A stretch of 64,000 nt of DNA, taken from NCBI RefSeq assembly GCF_001190945.1, contig NZ_CP011112.1, forward strand, positions 3,658,001-3,722,000. The letters are read 5' to 3'. Below the pieces are notes generated by a model. That model was not told the origin of the DNA and made no database searches. It saw only the letters and a list, made by a program, of their open reading frames with translations. Made by a program: the position numbers and the translations under genes. Origin of the DNA: Luteipulveratus mongoliensis. GTDB lineage: Bacteria; Actinomycetota; Actinomycetes; Actinomycetales; Dermatophilaceae. This document shows positions 59,100-64,000 of the stretch, piece after piece; positions within the stretch are counted from its first letter, which is position 1; each line of letters begins with the position of its first letter.

Positions 59100-59959
59100 T
59101 ACTGAGGAAGTGCCTGCTCGAGATGGGTCAGCGTCTCTCCCAAGGGAGTCTCGATCTTGATCGTGGTCTCGGCTTCCCCGCGCGTACGACCGCGGGTGAG
59201 AACCGCGACCGGCAGGCCGAGGCGAGACGCACGTCGTACGAACCGATAGCCCGACATCACCATGAGCGAAGACCCGAGGACAAGCAGGCCATCCGACTGC
59301 TCGACCACACCAAAACACTTCTCCACCAACGGTTTTGGCACGGCCTCCCCGAACATCACCACGTCCGGCTTGAGCTTGTCCGAACCACACACGACGCAGG
59401 TCGCGACGCGAAAGGTCGAGACCAGCTCGTCAGGGAGTACGACGTCACCATCCGGTCGGATCTCACCGCCGACCTCGCGATCGAAGGTCGGATTCGCCTG
59501 GGTCAGCCGCTCGTCGATGACCTCGCGGTCGTAGCGTTCGCCGCACTGCATGCAGACGACGTGCGAGAGCGAGCCGTGCAGCTCGAGCACGTCGACCGAG
59601 CCGGCCTGCTGATGCAGCCCGTCGACGTTCTGAGTGATGACGGTGCCGAGCAGACCTCGGGCCTGCAGCCGAGCCACGACCTGATGACCGACGTTGGGTC
59701 GCGCGCCTTCAAAGCGTCGCCAGCCGACGTAGCTGCGCGCCCAGTAGCGCTGTCGGGCCTCCGGCGAGGCCAACAGCTCGGTGGCCGTCATCGGCGTGAT
59801 GCGGCGTTCACCGTCGGGACCGCGGTAGTCAGGGATGCCCGACTCGGTGGACAGGCCGGCGCCGGTCAGCACGGACAGCCCACCCGCGGCGACGAGCCTG
59901 ACCAGCTCGTCCCAGGTCGATGCGTCGACGTCCGGTGGTCGAGTCGTCGCCTCAGTCAC
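59099..59959 (-). CDS. Sir2-family NAD-dependent protein deacetylase
   Basis: A 286-aa sirtuin. The NAD site is GAGLSTESGIPDYRGPDG, the catalytic motif QNVDGLHQQAGS and the histidine in ELHGSLSHV are present. Four zinc cysteines lie in CMQCGERYD and TCVVCGS. The FGEAVPK and VLGSSLMVMSGYR segments complete the fold. The GIPDYRG form suggests a deacetylase of the class II/III type. It would remove acyl groups from protein lysines at the cost of NAD. It is convergent with lexA. Confidence 0.9.
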   Translation of the reverse strand: MTEATTRPPDVDASTWDELVRLVAAGGLSVLTGAGLSTESGIPDYRGPDGERRITPMTATELLASPEARQRYWARSYVGWRRFEGARPNVGHQVVARLQARGLLGTVITQNVDGLHQQAGSVDVLELHGSLSHVVCMQCGERYDREVIDERLTQANPTFDREVGGEIRPDGDVVLPDELVSTFRVATCVVCGSDKLKPDVVMFGEAVPKPLVEKCFGVVEQSDGLLVLGSSLMVMSGYRFVRRASRLGLPVAVLTRGRTRGEAETTIKIETPLGETLTHLEQALPQ

Positions 59960-60035
59960 ACCAGCAGTATCCGGGACGTCTCCTGCTCACGGCGCTACGG
60001 GTCGCTGACCAGCGTGAATTACCGGACAGCGATGC

Positions 60036-60059
60036 GTTGGCAATATCGATAACACCAAC
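60036..60059. promoter_or_regulatory. LysR-type operator candidate
   Basis: GTTGG and CCAAC are inverted around 14 bases containing ATATCGATA, 15 bases upstream of the LysR gene and close to the divergent sirtuin start. A LysR-family autoregulatory site is plausible. Confidence 0.4.
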
Positions 60060-60073
60060 TTATACTGGCGGGC

Positions 60074-60985
60074 ATGATTGACGCTGCTGGCCTGCGCGTG
60101 ATGCGCGCGATCTCCGATGAGGGCAGCTTCACCGCCGCAGCTGCCTCGCTGGGCTACTCCCAGCCAGCCATCTCCCAGATGGTGCGGCGACTCGAGGAGC
60201 GCACCGGCACGGTGCTGGTCGAGCGACTCGGCCGTACGGTCCGCCTCACCGAAGCCGGTCACATCCTTGCCCGGCATGCCGGACCGGTGCTGTCCGCTCT
60301 CGAGCTTGCGGAGGCAGAGGTCGCCGCCATCGCCGGGCTGCGTGCCGGGCGCGTACGGCTGATGGCCTTCCCGTCCTCCTCGTCGACCTTGGTGCCTCGT
60401 GCTCTCGCTCTGGTCAAGGAGCGATTCCCGGAGGTGCAGGTGACCTTCGCCGAGGCAGAGCCGCCGGAGTCCCTTGCCGCGCTGCGTGCCGGCGAGTGCG
60501 ACCTCGCAGTGGCGTTCGCCTACGAGGGTGACGATCTCCCCCGTGGCGAAGAGGGCCTGGAGGCCTTCTCCATCCGCAAGCTCCTGGACGACGAGGTCCG
60601 TCTCGCGGTGTCCAAGAAGCATCCGCTCGCCGTGGCGGGCAAGGCCAAGCTGTCCGATCTGGCCGACGAGCAGTGGATCGCCGGCTGCCCTCGGTGTCGC
60701 GGCCACCTGCTCTCGCTCGCTGCGCGCGAAGGGTTCGTGCCCGAGGTCGCCTTCGAGACCGAGGACTACGTCGCGGTTCTCGGACTGGTTGCCGAGGGCC
60801 TCGGTGTCGCTCTGGTCCCAGACCTGATCCTCCGCTCAGCGAGCAACCCGGGCGTGGTGACGATGCCGATCGACCCGGCCAACCGTCGTACGGTCCTGGC
60901 CGTGACCACGCCTGACCTGCAACGGGTTCCGGCGGTCGAGGCCACCCTCGAGGCCTTGCACGAGGCCGCGCGCGCCACCTGCTGA
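60074..60985 (+). CDS. LysR family transcriptional regulator
   Basis: A 303-aa regulator. Residues 1-62 are the LysR helix-turn-helix (GLRVMRAISDEGSFTAAAASLGYSQPAISQMVRRLEERTG). The rest is the periplasmic-binding-like effector domain (VRLMAFPSSSSTLVPRALALVKERFPEV, ECDLAVAFAYEG). It is followed seven bases later by the AEC transporter, so it probably controls that exporter in response to a small organic acid or amino acid (inference). Confidence 0.92.
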   Translation: MIDAAGLRVMRAISDEGSFTAAAASLGYSQPAISQMVRRLEERTGTVLVERLGRTVRLTEAGHILARHAGPVLSALELAEAEVAAIAGLRAGRVRLMAFPSSSSTLVPRALALVKERFPEVQVTFAEAEPPESLAALRAGECDLAVAFAYEGDDLPRGEEGLEAFSIRKLLDDEVRLAVSKKHPLAVAGKAKLSDLADEQWIAGCPRCRGHLLSLAAREGFVPEVAFETEDYVAVLGLVAEGLGVALVPDLILRSASNPGVVTMPIDPANRRTVLAVTTPDLQRVPAVEATLEALHEAARATC

Positions 60986-60992
60986 CCGCAGG

Positions 60993-61916
60993 ATGCAGGG
61001 AGTTCTCCAAGGATTTGGGGTCATCGGGGCGGTCATCGCCGTCGGCTTCGTCCTCGCCCACACCGGTGTGCTCGACCAGGCCAGCCAGCTCATGCTCGCC
61101 CGTCTGGTGTTCTTCGTCGCGACGCCGTGCCTGCTGTTCACCCTGCTGCTGAAAGCAGATCTGCATCGGGTGTTCTCGGCAGGTCTGGTGGTCGCACTGG
61201 CCAGCGTGGTCTGTGCGGGCGGGATCTATCTGGTGCTGGCCCGGCTGGTGTTCCGCCGGGACGGCGCCGACACCGTGGTGGGCGTCTTGTGCTCGTCGTA
61301 CGTCAACGCGGGCAACCTCGGGCTGCCGATCGCGGTGTACGTGCTCGGCAGCGGAGCGGCGATCGCACCGATTCTGCTCATGCAGCTGCTGGTCCTGACG
61401 CCGCTGTCCTTCGCGTTCTTGGACACCCTGACTTCCGGTCGGCGTCCATCGATCATGCGAGTCCTCTCGCAGCCGGCGCGCAATCCGGTGACCGTCGGCT
61501 GCTTCCTCGGTGTCGCCCTCGCCCTGACCGGGTGGGATCCACCCTCGATCGTCATCGATCCGGTCACCATGATCGGCGGAATCGCTGTGCCTGCAGCCCT
61601 TCTCGCGTACGGCGTCTCGCTGCGACTCGGTCCGCGACCGCTGTCCGGCGGCTCGGCCGGCGAGCTCGCCACAGTGGCGCTGCTCAAGGTCGCGGTGCAG
61701 CCGCTGGCGGCGTGGGCGATCGCGCGCCTCGCGTTCGGGATGAGTGGCAAGGACCTCCTCGCGGCCGTCATCGTCGCGAGCCTGCCGACCGCGCAGAACA
61801 TCTTCGTCTACGCCACCCGCTACGGCCGCGCCGAGGTGCTCGCTCGCGATGCGATCTTCGTGACCACGGTCTCGTCAGTGCCGGTGCTGCTGGCCATCTC
61901 GGCTTTCCTCACCTGA
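60993..61916 (+). CDS. AEC family transporter
   Basis: A 307-aa membrane protein with about ten helices in two five-helix repeats, the auxin-efflux-carrier fold. Typical segments are FFVATPCLLFTLLL, SSYVNAGNLGLPIAVYVLG (the conserved N-x-G-N-x-G-x-P turn) and ASLPTAQNIFVYATRYG. Bacterial members carry malate, malonate or amino acids. It follows the LysR regulator by seven bases, forming a regulator-transporter pair. Confidence 0.9.
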   Translation: MQGVLQGFGVIGAVIAVGFVLAHTGVLDQASQLMLARLVFFVATPCLLFTLLLKADLHRVFSAGLVVALASVVCAGGIYLVLARLVFRRDGADTVVGVLCSSYVNAGNLGLPIAVYVLGSGAAIAPILLMQLLVLTPLSFAFLDTLTSGRRPSIMRVLSQPARNPVTVGCFLGVALALTGWDPPSIVIDPVTMIGGIAVPAALLAYGVSLRLGPRPLSGGSAGELATVALLKVAVQPLAAWAIARLAFGMSGKDLLAAVIVASLPTAQNIFVYATRYGRAEVLARDAIFVTTVSSVPVLLAISAFLT

Positions 61917-61940
61917 TCCTCGTCCGGGCCGCGTCGGACG

Positions 61941-64000
61941 TCAGCCCGGACGTGCGACCAGCGGCCGGCCACCCCTCACCACGACGGCGATCGCCCCACC
62001 GCGATCGGTGCGATAGACCGTCGAGCCGCTGTCTCGCAGCAAGGTCATGGTGCGCGGCGCAGGATGCCCGTAGTCGTTGTCGGCGCCGACACTGATCAGG
62101 GCGATCGGCGCGCTGATCGCCTTCATCAGCGACGGGTCCTGGTTGGCCGAGCCATGGTGAGCCACCTTGAGGACGCTCACGGGGCGGGACACCTGCTCAC
62201 GGGCCAACGCTCGTCGGACCTGCGCCTGAGCCTCTCGCTCTGCGTCGCCCAGCAGGAGGATCCGGATGTCGGCAGTCTCGACGTCGAGTACGACGGAGGC
62301 GTTGTTCTGGACGGAGCCGGCGTGAATCTCTCTGGCAGGCCACAGGACTCGCGCTATCACGCCGGGCCAGCGCAGCTCGTCGCCGGCGATGAGCGCGCGC
62401 ACCGGGACGCCATGCGCGGCCGCCGTTCGTTGGACCGACGGCTCCTGCGAGGGCTCCTCGTCCGCCGAGCTCGACTCGCCCGGTCGGTCATGGACAGAGG
62501 TCGTCAGGATTTCTCGGGTCGACCGTCCGTCCAGCGCTCCAGCGAGGCCGGCAACATGATCTGCGTGGAAGTGCGTCAGGACGACCGCGTCGAGAGTGGT
62601 GATCGCGAGCCGGTCCAGGCACGAGTCGATGAGAGCAGGGTCCGGGCCGGCATCGACCAGTACGCCCGAGTGCTCGCCCGTACGGAGCACTCCCCCATCG
62701 CCTTGCCCGACATCGCAGGCCACGTAGACCCACCCTTGCGGGGGCCAACCGAGTCCGGGCAGCGGAGTCCACGCAGCAAGCAACAGGACCGCGACGCCGG
62801 CCGCAACGGCCGGTCGCCGCAGAGCGCCGGCTACCAGCCACGGACCCAAGAACAGCAGGGCCAGCACCAGGCCGGCCAGGAGAAACGCACCCGGCGGACC
62901 GTCGGGCCACGGCAGAGTTCCGAGCGGAACACCTGCGAACACGTGCGCGATCTGGGCGATCCCCCATGCCGGAAGGCCCGCCAGCCAGGCGGGCACGACG
63001 GCCAGCGGACCGGCCCACGGCGCGATGGCGACGACCGCGACCCCGGCCAGCGTCGCCGGGGTGACCAGCGGTGCGGCCAGCAGATTCGCCGGAACGCCAA
63101 CCACACTGACCGAGCCCTGCAGAAGCACGATGACCGGTGCGCACATGGCCTGCGCGGCGACCGGGATCGCGATCGCCTCCCCGAGCCACGACAGGCGCGA
63201 CGGCAGGAACCGGGCGAACCACGCGCCCCAGGGGCGGGCGAACAGCACCAGTCCGAAAGTCGCCAGCACGGAGAGGGCGAAGCCGTAGGACGCGGCAAGC
63301 CACGGATCCACACACAGCAGCACCAGAACAGCACCGGCCAACGCCGGCGTCGCAGCACGCGGGCGTGACATCGAGGTGCCCAGCAACCCGACGACACCCA
63401 TCGCCGAAGCCCGAACGACGCTCGGCTCCGGCCTGCACAGCATCACGAACAGCGCCAGCCCGAGCAGGCAGACCGGCAGTCGAGCGCGTCGGGGCACACG
63501 CAGCCAGCCGCACACCCACAGCACGGCCATCAGAACGACTGTGACATTGGTGCCACTGACAGCTGTCAGATGAGTCATGCCCGTCGCCCGCATGTCGTCG
63601 TCGAGCGCGGACGGCACCCGGCTCTTGTCGCCGATGACCAGCGCGGGCACCAACCCTCGCGGGTCGGCAGGGAGGTGATCGGTCGCCCGGCGGAGCGACG
63701 CTCGAAGATGCTCGACGGACCGGGTCAGGATGCTCGGCTGGCTGAGAATGGTTGGTGGCGAACGGGACTCGGCGATGGCCTCGACATCAGCGCCAGGCTC
63801 GGCCGGCGCCAGTCGGACGGTGGCGCGGACGCGCTGATGCCAAGTCACGTCGAGCCAGTGCTCGTCGCCGAAGAGCAGGATCGGTGTGCGCGGCGTGCTC
63901 TCCTGGCCCCGCCCGATGACCGAACGCACGGACAGGCGCACCATGACGAGCGTGCCCGGTCCCGGACGCCGGGACGCGACGGTGTGCGGGTCCGAGACCA
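61941..64000 (-). CDS. comEC: ComEC/Rec2 family DNA-uptake protein (5' partial)
   Basis: The frame is open to the right edge, so the N-terminus is missing; an internal Met at 63944 gives 667 aa. The N-terminal part holds the end of the DUF4131-like domain and the membrane Competence domain (AVSGTNVTVVLMAVLWVCGWL, many helices). The C-terminal metallo-beta-lactamase domain has LTHFHADHVAGLAGAL and AHHGSANQDPSL, and the final KVAHHGSANQ is typical. ComEC carries single-stranded DNA across the membrane and its C-terminal domain may degrade the other strand. ComEA and HolA are usually adjacent, beyond the window. Confidence 0.93.
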   Translation of the reverse strand, partial: VSDPHTVASRRPGPGTLVMVRLSVRSVIGRGQESTPRTPILLFGDEHWLDVTWHQRVRATVRLAPAEPGADVEAIAESRSPPTILSQPSILTRSVEHLRASLRRATDHLPADPRGLVPALVIGDKSRVPSALDDDMRATGMTHLTAVSGTNVTVVLMAVLWVCGWLRVPRRARLPVCLLGLALFVMLCRPEPSVVRASAMGVVGLLGTSMSRPRAATPALAGAVLVLLCVDPWLAASYGFALSVLATFGLVLFARPWGAWFARFLPSRLSWLGEAIAIPVAAQAMCAPVIVLLQGSVSVVGVPANLLAAPLVTPATLAGVAVVAIAPWAGPLAVVPAWLAGLPAWGIAQIAHVFAGVPLGTLPWPDGPPGAFLLAGLVLALLFLGPWLVAGALRRPAVAAGVAVLLLAAWTPLPGLGWPPQGWVYVACDVGQGDGGVLRTGEHSGVLVDAGPDPALIDSCLDRLAITTLDAVVLTHFHADHVAGLAGALDGRSTREILTTSVHDRPGESSSADEEPSQEPSVQRTAAAHGVPVRALIAGDELRWPGVIARVLWPAREIHAGSVQNNASVVLDVETADIRILLLGDAEREAQAQVRRALAREQVSRPVSVLKVAHHGSANQDPSLMKAISAPIALISVGADNDYGHPAPRTMTLLRDSGSTVYRTDRGGAIAVVVRGGRPLVARPG

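Noticed and set aside
1-64000. tRNA or rRNA genes
   Set aside because: No cloverleaf-like or rRNA-like stretch was found by eye in the intergenic gaps, nearly all of which are under 300 bp; a dedicated tRNA search was not possible.

Overview
The window is chromosomal DNA from a high-GC actinomycete. Supporting signs are the strong G/C bias at third codon positions, GTG starts, a SAM-IV riboswitch (a class found mainly in Actinobacteria), a B12-dependent ribonucleotide reductase with NrdR, an F420-type LLM oxidoreductase, a PAC2 protein, and the nrdR / LysM protein / lexA gene order known from mycobacteria and relatives. No mycolate genes are visible, so a Micrococcales-type organism (for example the Dermacoccaceae or Intrasporangiaceae) is my inference, not a demonstrated placement. 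I saw no tRNA, rRNA or CRISPR array.

Layout. 1-5.7 kb: end of a membrane protein with a Gly-Tyr-Gln repeat tail, a family-A DNA polymerase, and small housekeeping enzymes (Nudix, PAC2, HIT, RibD-like). 5.7-12.5 kb: a leftward RIO kinase / lipoprotein / HrpA helicase run and a membrane protein. 12.6-13.84 kb: an IS30-family element with a nested inverted-repeat structure, just behind metY. 13.85-18.4 kb: metY with its SAM-IV riboswitch, a DUF445 protein and two paralogous lipoproteins. 18.4-23.4 kb: a divergent McrBC-like restriction pair. 23.4-27.7 kb: hypothetical genes, a stand-alone CYP102-like P450, an Excalibur-domain protein and a secreted protein. 27.8-29.1 kb: serA. 29.1-34.5 kb: a TetR regulator divergent from a five-gene acyl-CoA dehydrogenase / SDR / APH-like kinase / phosphatase / quinone oxidoreductase operon. 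34.5-38.9 kb: a TM0106-type nuclease-helicase and an HTH-membrane-NBR1-Ig protein. 39-43.3 kb: two secreted SH3-containing cell-wall enzymes (NlpC/P60 and CHAP), a perfect 50-bp palindrome, an LLM oxidoreductase and a PNGase A-like secreted protein. 43.4-53.6 kb: an HD hydrolase, a CPBP protease, an NAD-binding protein, a PhoD phosphatase, zwf, secreted proteins and an MMPL transporter. 53.8-59.1 kb: the DNA-precursor and SOS block nrdJ-nrdR, a ChiZ-like LysM gene and lexA, with NrdR boxes and SOS boxes. 59.1-64 kb: sirtuin, LysR regulator, AEC transporter, and comEC running off the right edge.

The best candidates for something new are: the McrBC pair, whose McrB has a ScoMcrA-like head and whose McrC lacks the expected catalytic lysine; the reductase-less CYP102-like P450 with a Cys-Pro tail; the kinase/dehydrogenase/phosphatase operon that mirrors the animal ACAD10/11 fusions; and the IS30 element nested in a second, longer inverted repeat.
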